From Collinsella sp. AF02-46-1 (GTDB taxonomy: Bacteria; Actinomycetota; Coriobacteriia; Coriobacteriales; Coriobacteriaceae), in the NCBI RefSeq assembly GCF_003465825.1, contig NZ_QSBV01000001.1:186001-250000 (forward strand): a stretch of DNA of 64,000 nucleotides, read 5' to 3'. Shown here piece after piece: positions 1 to 9,429 of the stretch. Under the pieces are notes generated by a model. It was given only the letters and a program-made list of their open reading frames with translations, did not search any database and was not told the origin of the DNA. The translations under genes were made by a program, and so were the position numbers. Positions within the stretch are counted from its first letter, which is position 1. Each line of letters opens with the position of its first letter.

Positions 1-933
1 GCGCCACCAGGGCACCTGCGAGAGCTACCAGCGCATCTACTCCAAGCTCCTTAACGCCGCGGGCATCGCCAACGGCCACATCACCGGCAATGGCCATACC
101 TGGAACGCCGTAAAGCTCGACGGCAAATGGTGCCAGATGGACCTAACCTGGGACGACACCAGCGACAACTGGTACGGGGACCTGGACCAGCGCCATCTGT
201 ACTTTGGCCTGACCGACGAGCTCATGGCAATCGCCCACTCCGACCACACGGCCAACTACCAGAAGGACGGCCACGCCTACCGCTCGACCGACCTGTCCAA
301 CAATTACTTTGTGCGAAACGGCAAGGCAAATGAATGGGCCGAGAAACATCTCAGGGATTCAGAATGGAATCGTTGCTTTTGCGATGAATCAGAGGGAGGG
401 AAAGGCTCAAGGCGCCGAGGTTAAGCTAACCGCGACTTCGAACGTCGGCAAGGAATCGATCAGCAGATGGAGCGCTAAGTACGTCCTAGCAGCAAATTAC
501 CAAAACGCAGCATAAGAGAAGATCATCGAGGACGGCGCACACCGCGTCGCATCCTCCCTCGACGGGGGGGGTGGCCGTCGCGGCCTCCGCCTCAGGCTGT
601 TCCCTGCCGTCGGGCGGGGGCGCGCTGACGTTCGAGCGCGACGGCGCCGCAGGCCTCTACAGGATCTCCTCGGGCGGCGCGCTGCTGACCGAGTCGGGCG
701 ACTGGGCGGTCCTGGCCGAGGCGGACGGCTCTGCCTCACAACTCTGGCGCGTCTCGACCTGCGAGGGCGGCCACGCCATCGTGTCCGCGTCGGGCATGAC
801 GCTCGACGACTTCGCGCAGTCGACCTCCGAGGGAAACCGAGTGTAGTTCTACGCGCACAACGGGGCTGCCGACCAGGCGTGGCTGCTCGCGGACCCGGCG
901 ATCCCCGCAGCAGACAGGGTCGAGACGGCATAG
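1..933 (+). pseudogene. Degenerate transglutaminase-like / ricin-lectin surface protein (5' end outside window)
   Basis: Reading from base 2, the first frame gives a transglutaminase-like core with a plausible Cys-His-Asp triad: Cys in GTCESYQRIYSKLL, His in GHTWNAV and Asp in DLTWDD. This frame stops at 422-424. Homologous-looking sequence (ISGIQNGIVAFAMNQ...) continues in frame 3 from about 340, so a frameshift, perhaps with a deletion, lies near 330-355. Frame 3 meets TAA at 513-515, then reads EKIIEDGAHRVASSLDGG up to a run of eight G (564-571). The beta-trefoil-like text (ISSGGALLTESGDW, QLWRV, QAWLLADP) then continues in frame 1, with a TAG at 844-846 and a final stop at 931-933. The original was probably a secreted or surface protein with a peptidase-like or cross-linking domain followed by lectin repeats. 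The domain calls are motif-based; the broken reading frame is directly visible. Confidence 0.7.
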
Positions 934-1016
934 GATATCAACAGTATTCCAGATTCTAGGACGCAGGGCCGACTCGCTTCGGATCGGGCTCTACACCAAC
1001 TTTCTCGACGCTACCC

Positions 1017-1054
1017 AAAATGGGTGCCGAGGCTCATACTTGCCCCGGCACCCA
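1017..1054 (-). terminator. Intrinsic terminator of the capsule operon
   Basis: TGGGTGCCG (1021-1029) pairs with CGGCACCCA (1046-1054) around a 16-nt loop. On the minus strand the stem is followed by TTTT. It lies about 75 bases beyond the flippase stop, the last gene of the long minus-strand operon. Confidence 0.7.
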
Positions 1055-1127
1055 TGTGCAATTTCTTCGGTACTGTTTCACAATAATCCGGAGAGCCCAA
1101 ACGAGTAAATGCCCAATCAGACACCGC

Positions 1128-2552
1128 TTAAGCAGATTGCTTACGCTTTCCAACTACCTTCATACCCTTGCAAGCAATGTCTAAGAGGCCATTCCTAAGA
1201 ACGAATAGAAGGGCAAAGAAAAGCAGAAACTCTGCAATTAGAATGCCAGGGGAGAACGGTGCGAAAGACAAAGCCACTTGGGCGCCAATCAAAACAAAGC
1301 TGGCAGCAATCTCTCCCCTGCGAAAATCAAGTTTAATAAACTTACGTGTATCACGCGCACGCACCGCAGCGATAACAGCATAGCTAATGGCAGTAGCGCC
1401 AGCAGCGCCCAAAATTCCACACGCCGGAACAAGAAGCAAAGTGAGCGCTATATTAACGATTGCGCCAATAGCGGTTGTAGAGAAGGCCTTCTTGCTTTCT
1501 TTAGTAACGACATACGTTGTTCCAAAGAAAGCGGCAACGCAGGAAAAGAGATTGGCAAGCGATAGCATAGCAACTGGCTGCCACGAGCCTTCATACGACG
1601 AACTCATGAGGAACGTGTAGACGGGGTAGGCAGACGCAGCGATAAGGGACGATGCCACAGCAAGAACCACAAAGATATAGCGAAAGACCGTCGACTGAAA
1701 CCTAGCATTATCCGCAGATTCTCGTTCTTCAATTGCCGAAATCTGCCATGCCTGCATGAAAATATTGTAGACGATGTTCACAATTTGGGGGATCTTCTGG
1801 GCAACGTTGTAGATACCGTTTGCGCTGGCGCCAATAAAGAACAGTATTACATACCTATCGGAAGCCGACATAATCCACCACATAAGCGAGTTCGGAATTA
1901 GAGGTATGCAGTAGGTCAACATGGCATTTAGCGCATGTCTATTTAAGCTGGAGAACGCTAGGTAATTCCAAAGTCTACAGGAAACGATGATATGCAAAGC
2001 ACCGATGAATTGCGCTACGACCATAGAAGCAAGGTATCCGCCAACACCTAGATGCCATACCGCAAGTGCAAGTACGTTCGAAAAGGCGGTAACAAATGTA
2101 ATGACCACTCCATTAGCAGCAAATGCCTTTGATTTACCGATCCCGCGAAGAAGCTGCATGAATACATAGTTGAAGCTGGTCAAGCAAAGTAGGAGCAAGA
2201 AATAAACGACGTTATCACCAATAACGCTGAACATGCGAAACAACGGGAACAGTAGCCAGCAAATAAGCCAGCCAGCGATAACAACAAGAAGCGAATTCGA
2301 CGCAATGGTCTTAACGTCGACTTCCTTTGAGACCGTGAATCGAAGAACAGCTTCGTTCATACCAACCATAGCAAATGGAACGAGCAAATTGACCGTAGTG
2401 GTAACAAGGTCAGCTGTGCCATACTCTGCGGTCGTTAAATAATAAGTATAAAAGGGAACAATGAGAAAGGTGATAACCTTGCTACCTAGGTTCCCAATAA
2501 AGAAAACCACAGAGTTCTTAACTAATTTCTTATATTTACTTTCTGCAGTCAT
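1128..2552 (-). CDS. Polysaccharide flippase (Wzx / MATE-like)
   Basis: A polytopic membrane protein of about 474 residues, with a short basic N-terminus (YKKLVKNSVVFFIGNLGSK) followed by roughly 12-14 hydrophobic segments. This is the layout of Wzx-type flippases, which move undecaprenyl-linked repeat units across the membrane. FYTYYLTTAEYGTADLV is the characteristic early motif. It is the last gene of the capsule operon, together with a polymerase and glycosyltransferases, which fits a Wzx/Wzy-dependent pathway. The ATG at 2552 is used; a TTG four codons upstream is possible, and neither has a strong ribosome binding site. Base composition is AT-rich compared with the housekeeping genes of the window, suggesting transfer. 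The family is clear; the substrate is not predictable. Confidence 0.88.
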   Translation of the reverse strand: MTAESKYKKLVKNSVVFFIGNLGSKVITFLIVPFYTYYLTTAEYGTADLVTTTVNLLVPFAMVGMNEAVLRFTVSKEVDVKTIASNSLLVVIAGWLICWLLFPLFRMFSVIGDNVVYFLLLLCLTSFNYVFMQLLRGIGKSKAFAANGVVITFVTAFSNVLALAVWHLGVGGYLASMVVAQFIGALHIIVSCRLWNYLAFSSLNRHALNAMLTYCIPLIPNSLMWWIMSASDRYVILFFIGASANGIYNVAQKIPQIVNIVYNIFMQAWQISAIEERESADNARFQSTVFRYIFVVLAVASSLIAASAYPVYTFLMSSSYEGSWQPVAMLSLANLFSCVAAFFGTTYVVTKESKKAFSTTAIGAIVNIALTLLLVPACGILGAAGATAISYAVIAAVRARDTRKFIKLDFRRGEIAASFVLIGAQVALSFAPFSPGILIAEFLLFFALLFVLRNGLLDIACKGMKVVGKRKQSA

Positions 2553-2592
2553 CTGCCCATCCAAACCATATAGCGATTACAACGAATGCAGC

Positions 2593-3798
2593 CTAATTGC
2601 CGAGCATTCGCTTGAGCTTTCGTCTCAAACGAATAAAAAATGTATCCGTGAAGCTCCACCTCGAAGAAAGCTCCTTGATACTCGCCCCTTTGGCAAGAGC
2701 ACGCATAAATTTGCATCTTTGAGGATGAGGAGCCACTGAAGCGGCAAGCGCAGGATTCCCGCCAATCACCTCGTCATAGCTAGAAGGCCCTATTTCGAGC
2801 TTAGGCGATATTCTTTCGAACCATTTCTTGCCTTTATCGGTATTGCACAGAACGGCAGAGACCCCCATAGAGGAATCAACTTCGGGATGAATGGAGGGGA
2901 ATCCCCAAAAATCGCCAAGAGTTAAATCAGAGCCACATGAGCGCTTTGCCGGACAATCAAAACATGAAGAACGTAATGACGCGTTATCCAAAAATGCTCT
3001 CATATACCAATCGTCGCCATAACGTCCGCCGGTGACGCGACAATCGTCTTTCTCCGTCCTTGCGTAGTAAAGGACGGAGTAAGACGACCATCCGGTCGTC
3101 TTACTCCGGAAATTGACATCATCAATTTCAGAGTTTTGGGCAGAAGACTGGAATTCAATCCATTTTCTCCAGAGCAGAGGCGATGGGGCGCCGTGGCAGA
3201 TAACGTCAGCAGAAATAAAGAAAGCGGAATCTGCTAGCTTGCCCAGATAGTTCCTCATGCCGGAAACCTGACAAGCAGTGCCCGTAAAGAAAACTAAGCG
3301 TTTCGCCAGAAGATATTCCTTGACCTCTCGATAAAGAGAAGCAGGAATCTCGCTTTGAACATATTTTGATCGTTGGAGTCTTTTAAGATCCTCTAAATCA
3401 GTAGCACACTCATGTCGAACCGTATGGCAGTGCTCCTGGAAAGAAGCCCCAACGACAACGCCATCGGACTTAATAGCAGCATCGGCAAGCACACCAAAGA
3501 GCCCTCCAGACGATGATTGCTGGAGAACATCACTTGAAAGAGACTTGGCCCAAGACACTTCAACAGGCTCGACAACGGGATTGCGACTTAATACGGGGCA
3601 AGTCGAGTCACAAGCACCACACCCGATACATAGGTCGGAATTGAAGCTGGGCCTTAAGAAGCCCGCCTCGTCCGGCGTCATCGAAAGACATCCCTTCGGG
3701 CATTTGGCAGAGCAGGCGCCGCATCCACAGCAGGAATCACCCAGAGAGATGATTTCTGGTGCCCTATCAGCCCTTCCCGACTGTTCTTGCTGAGTCAT
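2593..3798 (-). CDS. Coenzyme F420 hydrogenase/dehydrogenase beta-subunit family iron-sulfur protein
   Basis: The N-terminus carries two 4Fe-4S ferredoxin motifs, CCGCGACSAKCPKGC and CIGCGACDSTCPV. FrhB/FdhB-type domains follow (SSSGGLFGVLADAAI, GTACQVSGMRNYL, DVICHGAPSPLLWRKW), with a further cysteine cluster near residue 280 (SSCFDCPAKR). Proteins of this type often occur in surface-polysaccharide operons beside pyruvyl transferases, as here. They are thought to do flavin or Fe-S dependent reduction, but the reaction in glycan assembly is not established. The first ATG (3804) overlaps the upstream GT2 stop as ATGA; the ATG two codons later (3798) is better spaced from AGAGGA. The composition is AT-rich, as in its neighbours. 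Confidence 0.85.
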   Translation of the reverse strand: MTQQEQSGRADRAPEIISLGDSCCGCGACSAKCPKGCLSMTPDEAGFLRPSFNSDLCIGCGACDSTCPVLSRNPVVEPVEVSWAKSLSSDVLQQSSSGGLFGVLADAAIKSDGVVVGASFQEHCHTVRHECATDLEDLKRLQRSKYVQSEIPASLYREVKEYLLAKRLVFFTGTACQVSGMRNYLGKLADSAFFISADVICHGAPSPLLWRKWIEFQSSAQNSEIDDVNFRSKTTGWSSYSVLYYARTEKDDCRVTGGRYGDDWYMRAFLDNASLRSSCFDCPAKRSCGSDLTLGDFWGFPSIHPEVDSSMGVSAVLCNTDKGKKWFERISPKLEIGPSSYDEVIGGNPALAASVAPHPQRCKFMRALAKGASIKELSSRWSFTDTFFIRLRRKLKRMLGN

Positions 3799-3800
3799 TC

Positions 3801-4787
3801 TCATTTCCTCTTCTTTACGGCACGCAATGTTGAATTAAATGCCCTCGAAACAATTCGTGGAGCGTTAAGATACATCGCTCTACGCACCCTATCGACACCA
3901 CTTAGCTGAGAACTGTCACACTCGGTAAACCTAATAGCGTTAAATAATCGATCTTCCTCGTTCGAGCTCATTTGGCCCGAATCGATACCCATTCCAAGAA
4001 TCCTCAAAGCCTCATGAACCTTGAACTGACGAAGATGACTAACGATCTCAGGACTGTTCCCTGGATAACCAATCATCTGATCAATAGCATCGAGAGAGCT
4101 TATCAAACTATGGTTGAAGCCGCTGGTGGTAGCGCTTCCAGGGCGATCCAAAATATTCCACAACGCAAGGGGCTCATAGTGAAGGCCGCGACATACCTTA
4201 AGATAGGTAAATACAAAAAGACCATCCTCGGTATGGGCAATCCGCTCATCAAACCTTAAGCCGCACCGTTCAATTAACTCACGAGAAAAAAGCTTATAGC
4301 AGGAACTGCCGATATGTATCGAATTGTAAACTCCAAAGCGGAGAATAGCGGCATCGGAGGATAGATCCTCAATGGACATGTCGACAATCTGATTGCCGCA
4401 AACCTCCAAGCCGTTAACCACAGAAACAAAATTTGCATCTGCAGCAATTAGGGCACCCGGTTTAAGGCTTTGCATCCGCATCATCTGCTCGCATGCTTCA
4501 GGTTCAAGCCAGTCATCAGAGTCGAGAAAGATAACATAGTCACCAGTCGCAAGATTCAGCGCATGGTTACGTGCGCGAGAGACACCGGAGTTTTCTTGCC
4601 GTGAAAGCACCACTCTTGAATCAGCAGAATACGTCTGGAGAACACTCCAAGTGCCATCAGACGACCCGTCGTCGACAACGACAACCTCAATGTCCTCATA
4701 CGTCTGGGAAAGAGCGGAAGAGACACCGCGCCCGATATAATTCTCAACATTAAATGCGGGAATAATTATCGATACTTTGCCTTTCAT
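3801..4787 (-). CDS. Glycosyltransferase family 2
   Basis: A GT-A fold enzyme of 328 residues beginning KVSIIIPAFNVENYIGRGVSSALSQTYEDIEVVVVDDGSSDGT, the classic GT2 nucleotide-sugar start. The DXD-type metal site is visible in YVIFLDSDDWLEP, and a catalytic-region acidic pair in IAHTEDGLFVFTYL. It probably adds one sugar to the lipid-linked repeat unit on the cytoplasmic face. It is translationally coupled to the following iron-sulfur protein, since stop and start overlap. The ATG at 4787 is chosen; a TTG three codons upstream, directly after the previous gene's stop, is an alternative. The sugar and linkage cannot be told from sequence. Confidence 0.9.
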   Translation of the reverse strand: MKGKVSIIIPAFNVENYIGRGVSSALSQTYEDIEVVVVDDGSSDGTWSVLQTYSADSRVVLSRQENSGVSRARNHALNLATGDYVIFLDSDDWLEPEACEQMMRMQSLKPGALIAADANFVSVVNGLEVCGNQIVDMSIEDLSSDAAILRFGVYNSIHIGSSCYKLFSRELIERCGLRFDERIAHTEDGLFVFTYLKVCRGLHYEPLALWNILDRPGSATTSGFNHSLISSLDAIDQMIGYPGNSPEIVSHLRQFKVHEALRILGMGIDSGQMSSNEEDRLFNAIRFTECDSSQLSGVDRVRRAMYLNAPRIVSRAFNSTLRAVKKRK

Positions 4788-4796
4788 AGGCGGCAA

Positions 4797-5966
4797 CTAC
4801 CCCAATTCTTTGTAACCGAATTTATATTTAAGCCGCTCGTGAGGAGCCAAATTGTTCATGAAACGAAGCCACTGAAGTATTTCCGCCGTTGCGTCACCAA
4901 ACCCTGGAATGCCATTCGCCATCTGGGAAAGCCAAATAGAGCCTCCCCTAATATTGGCTTCAATAACAATCGGCGCGCCATCTTCCCCGATGGTAAAGTC
5001 CCAACTGATAAGGCCCATTTGAGGCATCAACGAATGCATGCGCTTCGCCGCATCAATAGCACCGGGAACACCAGCAATCTTATATCCCTGAAAAACAACC
5101 CCCGTGTCAGGATGTTTCTCGAACCGATCATTAAACTCAGTAAGGGCCGATGGTGCAAGCAAACCTTCATTTGAAATGCCAATGAACATGCCGCCAGCAT
5201 GCGCATTATCCACCGCACTCTTTCCGCGACCAATCCTCATCAGCAGAGGTAAAGAACGGAGTTCGCCTTGCCAGCGGTATGTCATAATCCTCAGCGTATT
5301 AACGCTCTCAGGATGTAATTTAACCACTGAAGAATGGCATGAGATTACTTCTTGAACTGTAAAATCACTGCCGAGCAATTCGAATAATTCTCCAGCAGTA
5401 ACACCCGTCGCAGCATCGACACCGGAAGCAAAGCAATAAGACCCGCAGCCTTCGCCCGAACAAGTCCCTACGGTCGGTTTTGCAAAGCAAGCACCACAGT
5501 TGCCAATTAAATTAAGTGCTGTCTCTTTGGAAATCTCTTTGAAGTCGGAATTGCGAAGAACCCCAGACGTGCTTGTAACGATTGGACGTGGAGTTCTAAC
5601 CCCAGCTCTTTCGGCAAACAATGGAAGAAGATTCTTATCCTCAAATACGGTGGCATACGCCACCGGCATATTCATATATCGTTCAAACTCAGGGATAAAC
5701 AGGAGTTCTGGAAAAAACCTGACATCGAACTTGCCAGAAATTGCAAGATTATGCCGATGCCATGTGTAAGGGATTTTTCTACCATAGTTCTCAACATAAA
5801 ACTTGTCGATGGCACGCATTTGCTCGGAAGAGAGCTCGACATCACTGAGAATAGATTTTCTTTTGGGATCTTTAAACTTTGCAATTTCTGCCTGTCGAGC
5901 GCGATGAATCTTGACGTTCTCTAAGACATCATATAAGCCATCTTTAACATCTGATTTGAGAGACAT
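4797..5966 (-). CDS. Sugar-transfer-associated ATP-grasp protein
   Basis: A protein of 389 residues that resembles the ATP-grasp family associated with sugar-transfer clusters (ATPgrasp_ST). A poorly conserved N-terminal 100 residues precede the ATP-grasp core: FAKPTVGTCSGEGCGSYCF (a glycine-rich loop with lysine), HPESVNTLRIMTYRW, and the metal-binding WDFTIGEDGAPIVIEANIRGG with the acidic-Asn pair near the C-terminus. ATP-grasp enzymes usually ligate a carboxylate to an amine through an acyl phosphate, so an amino acid or similar group may be attached to the glycan; the substrate is unknown. The start has GGAG five bases upstream. It is one of two different ATP-grasp genes in this operon. 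Confidence 0.85.
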   Translation of the reverse strand: MSLKSDVKDGLYDVLENVKIHRARQAEIAKFKDPKRKSILSDVELSSEQMRAIDKFYVENYGRKIPYTWHRHNLAISGKFDVRFFPELLFIPEFERYMNMPVAYATVFEDKNLLPLFAERAGVRTPRPIVTSTSGVLRNSDFKEISKETALNLIGNCGACFAKPTVGTCSGEGCGSYCFASGVDAATGVTAGELFELLGSDFTVQEVISCHSSVVKLHPESVNTLRIMTYRWQGELRSLPLLMRIGRGKSAVDNAHAGGMFIGISNEGLLAPSALTEFNDRFEKHPDTGVVFQGYKIAGVPGAIDAAKRMHSLMPQMGLISWDFTIGEDGAPIVIEANIRGGSIWLSQMANGIPGFGDATAEILQWLRFMNNLAPHERLKYKFGYKELG

Positions 5967-5994
5967 GTGTTCTCCGATAACTGAAGGGACGAAT

Positions 5995-7071
5995 TTAACG
6001 TGACAAAGCGTCTAATAAGTATGAATTGGAATATGCCCTGCGAATATCTATAGCACGGTCGATTCCAGAATAGTCGCAGTTAAGCGCGTTTGTCGCATCC
6101 GAAATACCCCACCGTTCCTCGAGGCCACACATCTGCAGCAAGGTGTTAATACGACTGTTCATGTTGGAACCGTTCGCATGTTTACGATCAAAAACGACAA
6201 AGGGACGCTTAAACAAAATCGAAAAAACCGATGCATGAAAACTATCGGTTAAGACACAGTCGGCCTTATCGATATAAGAAAGGAAATCCGAAGGATCACC
6301 GCCAAAATAGCGACAGTTAGGATTCATGTAGTCAATAATTTCATACCCGAGCGACTTCAACTCCGCCGTCAATTTAACCTGAGCATCAGACTGCTCGCCA
6401 AGATTAAATTGAAATACGTACTTCTGCTTGCAAGCCACAGGCTTTTCTATCTTACGCCATTGATTTGCAGTCAAAAGCATGGTCGGATCTAGGGTAACCG
6501 GCACTTTTCGACCAGTCAGTTCCTCTACAATGCGAGCTCCGGCATCTTCTCGCACACTAATATCCGAATAACATTCAAGAGCTTCCTTAAAGGAAGACGC
6601 CCAATTCTCGGGAAGAGATGCCAGGCCAAAACTGGCTGAGTATGCTACTCGTTTATTAGCGTCGGCAAATTGAAGAAGATAATCATTGGCGCATCTGCAC
6701 TCCAGCGAATCGCCCCACCAAAGGGGATTCCAGACCTGGTCACTTCCGACAACAAAATAGTCGTACTCATCATTCAATTGAGACGAAATACCACTGCCGT
6801 TCGTTGAAATAATTCTTGTAGGAATTAGAGAATCTGTAAACTTAGAAAAAGCGGCATCGCGACCACGCTCCTTTTTAGTCCTGAACCTTATCGCACCGTT
6901 CTCCTTTTCAAAATACTTGTGAAAAATGGATTTAAGTGCAGATGATTTTTCAAGAGTAACGAGCGTATCTACATCATGCCCCATTTGGCTCAAAACGGTA
7001 TGAAGCGCATAATTCTGAAGTCTATTGCCGTAATTAAAATTACCAAATAATGTAACGATACCAATTCTCAT
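5995..7071 (-). CDS. Polysaccharide pyruvyl transferase family protein
   Basis: A protein of 358 residues beginning MRIGIVTLFGNFNYGNRLQNYALHTVL and containing DYFVVGSDQVWNPLWW, both hallmarks of the polysaccharide pyruvyl transferase family (PF04230). These enzymes typically use phosphoenolpyruvate to add ketal-linked pyruvate to a sugar, giving the polymer negative charge. The C-terminal part contains DCVLTDSFHASVFSILFKRPFVVFDR, the conserved nucleotide-sugar or PEP-binding region. The ATG at 7071 is preferred to an upstream in-frame GTG at 7083. It sits in the AT-rich distal half of the operon, between the two ATP-grasp genes. Confidence 0.9.
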   Translation of the reverse strand: MRIGIVTLFGNFNYGNRLQNYALHTVLSQMGHDVDTLVTLEKSSALKSIFHKYFEKENGAIRFRTKKERGRDAAFSKFTDSLIPTRIISTNGSGISSQLNDEYDYFVVGSDQVWNPLWWGDSLECRCANDYLLQFADANKRVAYSASFGLASLPENWASSFKEALECYSDISVREDAGARIVEELTGRKVPVTLDPTMLLTANQWRKIEKPVACKQKYVFQFNLGEQSDAQVKLTAELKSLGYEIIDYMNPNCRYFGGDPSDFLSYIDKADCVLTDSFHASVFSILFKRPFVVFDRKHANGSNMNSRINTLLQMCGLEERWGISDATNALNCDYSGIDRAIDIRRAYSNSYLLDALSR

Positions 7072-7104
7072 ATTAATAATCACCTTATCGTGCTTCTAAA
7101 CTAA

Positions 7105-8025
7105 TTATTGATCCCCATAGGCAAGTGACAAATCAATGAGCGATCCGAGCCATAAATCGTTTTTCTCATCAATGGGATCAAGTCCGGCTCCATTAAACAG
7201 CGTTAACTCTCCGAAAACTAAGCGATCGCCCAGAACATACCAATCACAACGTACTTGAGGAATTCCCCTAGTGAGAACACTGCTCAACTCGAGCATTTTC
7301 TCAAGCTTTTCAGGCCGCTCGACCTCAACAGGAGAAACTGGGATGCCGGCCCAATCGATGGTGACTGGATTCCAATCCTGATCGTAATAGTTGCAAGTAT
7401 GTTCACCAAACCTGCCCCTATGCACCTCAATTAGGCGAGGATTTCCGTTAAAGCACGTGACTTTATAGTCAACTAGGCCAGTATCGAAGCCTTCATCCTC
7501 GAGATACTCCTCCGCCATGACCATGGGGGTAACATCCTTATAGGGCCACTCCCTTGTCCACCAAAAATAATTACTCTTGAGATGTCTACGAAGAACCCTC
7601 TTGGCCGCATCAAAATCAAACGAGGACTTGTCGCGACAGATAGCAACTCCGCCGCTGTCATGATTCGTCTTAAGCACGAATTGTTCGGGAAGATTCTCGA
7701 GGCTTATGCTCTCGACACGGTCCCAAGAGTCATAAGTCTCAGAAACGTATTGAGCGCCAATTTTGTCGGCGACCCACTGCTTAACAGCCAGCTTGTCAAC
7801 AAGGATATTGTAGAGAGGGTTACGATCATGAAGCTTTAGCCAGTTCAGCTTCTCGTTAAAGCCTTTTGGATTATCAAGATTGATGTTCTTTCCAATCAGC
7901 GCCCTATACATTATTTTTAAGTGAATTTCATCAGGCAAGCAGCGAGTCCATCCCCATTTTGAGATTAATGAGTAAGTTCTCAAAGGATGCTTCATATACT
8001 GAACTGCTTTACTAATTTTTCCCAT
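7105..8025 (-). CDS. TupA-like ATP-grasp protein
   Basis: A protein of 306 residues matching TupA-like ATP-grasp enzymes: NPKGFNEKLNWLKLHDRNPLYNILVDKLAVKQWVADKIG near the N-terminus, then FVLKTNHDSGGVAICRDK as the nucleotide-binding strand-loop, and RCDWYVLGDRLVFGELTLFNGAGL as the C-terminal metal site. TupA takes its name from teichuronopeptide synthesis in alkaliphilic bacilli, where peptide and glucuronate polymers are joined. With a UDP-glucuronate supply encoded upstream (ugd and an epimerase), a peptide- or amino-acid-decorated uronic acid polymer is a reasonable inference. The start has GGAG seven bases upstream. Confidence 0.85.
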   Translation of the reverse strand: MGKISKAVQYMKHPLRTYSLISKWGWTRCLPDEIHLKIMYRALIGKNINLDNPKGFNEKLNWLKLHDRNPLYNILVDKLAVKQWVADKIGAQYVSETYDSWDRVESISLENLPEQFVLKTNHDSGGVAICRDKSSFDFDAAKRVLRRHLKSNYFWWTREWPYKDVTPMVMAEEYLEDEGFDTGLVDYKVTCFNGNPRLIEVHRGRFGEHTCNYYDQDWNPVTIDWAGIPVSPVEVERPEKLEKMLELSSVLTRGIPQVRCDWYVLGDRLVFGELTLFNGAGLDPIDEKNDLWLGSLIDLSLAYGDQ

Positions 8026-8043
8026 TAATTATCTCCGTTGCTC

Positions 8044-9309
8044 TTACGCAGCATTTTGGCGGGAAATTGAATTCCACCGGAGGCTGCAAGTTATCGCGAT
8101 AGCAAAGAAATACGTAATCAGGTTTGGAATCGTTGTGAATAGAGCTCCGCTCGTAAATGCATAGCTTAAAAAGAAAACCTGAATGCAAAGTGAAAGGCGT
8201 AGAAAAGCTTTTTGTTGCCCCTCCACAACCCTCGAAATAGTCGTGAAGGTTAATACAAAACTTGTTAGACAGCTAGCAAGAACCAAGGCAGTTCCAAAAA
8301 ACCCGGTTTCATATAAAAGATTAAGGAGCTCATTGTGCGCCATATATGTAATAGTAAAACCGTCAGGCCAACGATAGCAGTAGCTAGTCCAGCCATGACC
8401 AAATAAAGGTGCCTGGGAAAGGCCATTAAGGGCGTAATTCCAAAGAAATGTCCTATTGTTAACGTTGTCCTCGAAGCTGGTACCACTGGAAAAGGTTGAA
8501 TTCAATCTTTCGATTGTCGCCTCAACGCCAGGAACAAGAGGCGCAAGGATAGCCACGGCAAGCAGCACCAATACCGTGACTCCAATAGCCTTAAGATATT
8601 TATGGCTATTGCCAGAAAGCAAGTAAACCAAACCAATAGCAAAAATCCCGCACAACAAATGAGCCCTTTTTGTAGTCAAAACAAGAGCAATAAAGAAAAT
8701 TAACGCAAGAATGCCGTAGAACCGTTTAGTTGAACTTGACTCGCTGCCATAAAAGGACATAGAGGAAGCAAGTATTAAGCCTATCGTGCAGAAAGTTCCA
8801 TTATGACTATAGTGTGACGCTAAACCCGATCGATAGTCCATTGCCATTGGCACATTTGAATAGAACGTCGGTTTTATAAAACCAGTATAGAGCTGAGGCG
8901 CTACATAGCAGGCAATAGTTGCCAATGCAAAAATGAGTAAAACCCCAATAAAAACTTTAACGGCAGGCAGAATCCAATTAGAGTTTTCAGCTGCAAAATA
9001 ACTAATAACAACTACGGAGACAAGGGCAATAGTTGCAGAAAGGTCGTAACCACCGCCCAGTACAAATCCGATAGCAGCCATGACAGCAACCGCGCCCCAT
9101 GGCAATAGTGGCACGATTGCCCTCAGATCAAAGGACACAATCCTGCCACTTCGAACGGCAAGGGCAATCATCAGCATGATACTCAAAGCAAAAATAACAA
9201 AACTAATTCTATAAGTTATCAGAGAAGAGCAATAAGCAAATAAGCAGACGAAAAGAGCTATAACGCCAAACGCAAATTCACCTTTGCCCCGCATCTTCGG
9301 GCAATGCAA
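8044..9309 (-). CDS. O-antigen ligase/polymerase-like membrane protein (Wzy candidate)
   Basis: A polytopic protein of about 421 residues with roughly ten to twelve hydrophobic segments and a large hydrophilic loop (about residues 240-340) containing NNRTFLWNYALNGLSQAPLFGHGWTSY, typical of the O-antigen ligase/polymerase (Wzy_C) family. It probably polymerises repeat units on the outer face of the membrane. The start chosen is TTG at 9309 because AGGAGG lies nine bases upstream; ATG at 9294 is the alternative. It is the first gene of the AT-rich half of the operon. Confidence 0.8.
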   Translation of the reverse strand: MHCPKMRGKGEFAFGVIALFVCLFAYCSSLITYRISFVIFALSIMLMIALAVRSGRIVSFDLRAIVPLLPWGAVAVMAAIGFVLGGGYDLSATIALVSVVVISYFAAENSNWILPAVKVFIGVLLIFALATIACYVAPQLYTGFIKPTFYSNVPMAMDYRSGLASHYSHNGTFCTIGLILASSMSFYGSESSSTKRFYGILALIFFIALVLTTKRAHLLCGIFAIGLVYLLSGNSHKYLKAIGVTVLVLLAVAILAPLVPGVEATIERLNSTFSSGTSFEDNVNNRTFLWNYALNGLSQAPLFGHGWTSYCYRWPDGFTITYMAHNELLNLLYETGFFGTALVLASCLTSFVLTFTTISRVVEGQQKAFLRLSLCIQVFFLSYAFTSGALFTTIPNLITYFFAIAITCSLRWNSISRQNAA

Positions 9310-9429
9310 GCTTAGATACCTCCTCTTGCGAGTAGAAAAAAAGATGACTTGTCTTCCGAGCAAAATAACTAAGAAAACTTGCTATCTGCGCGCAAAATAG
9401 TAAGGCCAAAGGCCGACAACGCTATACCC

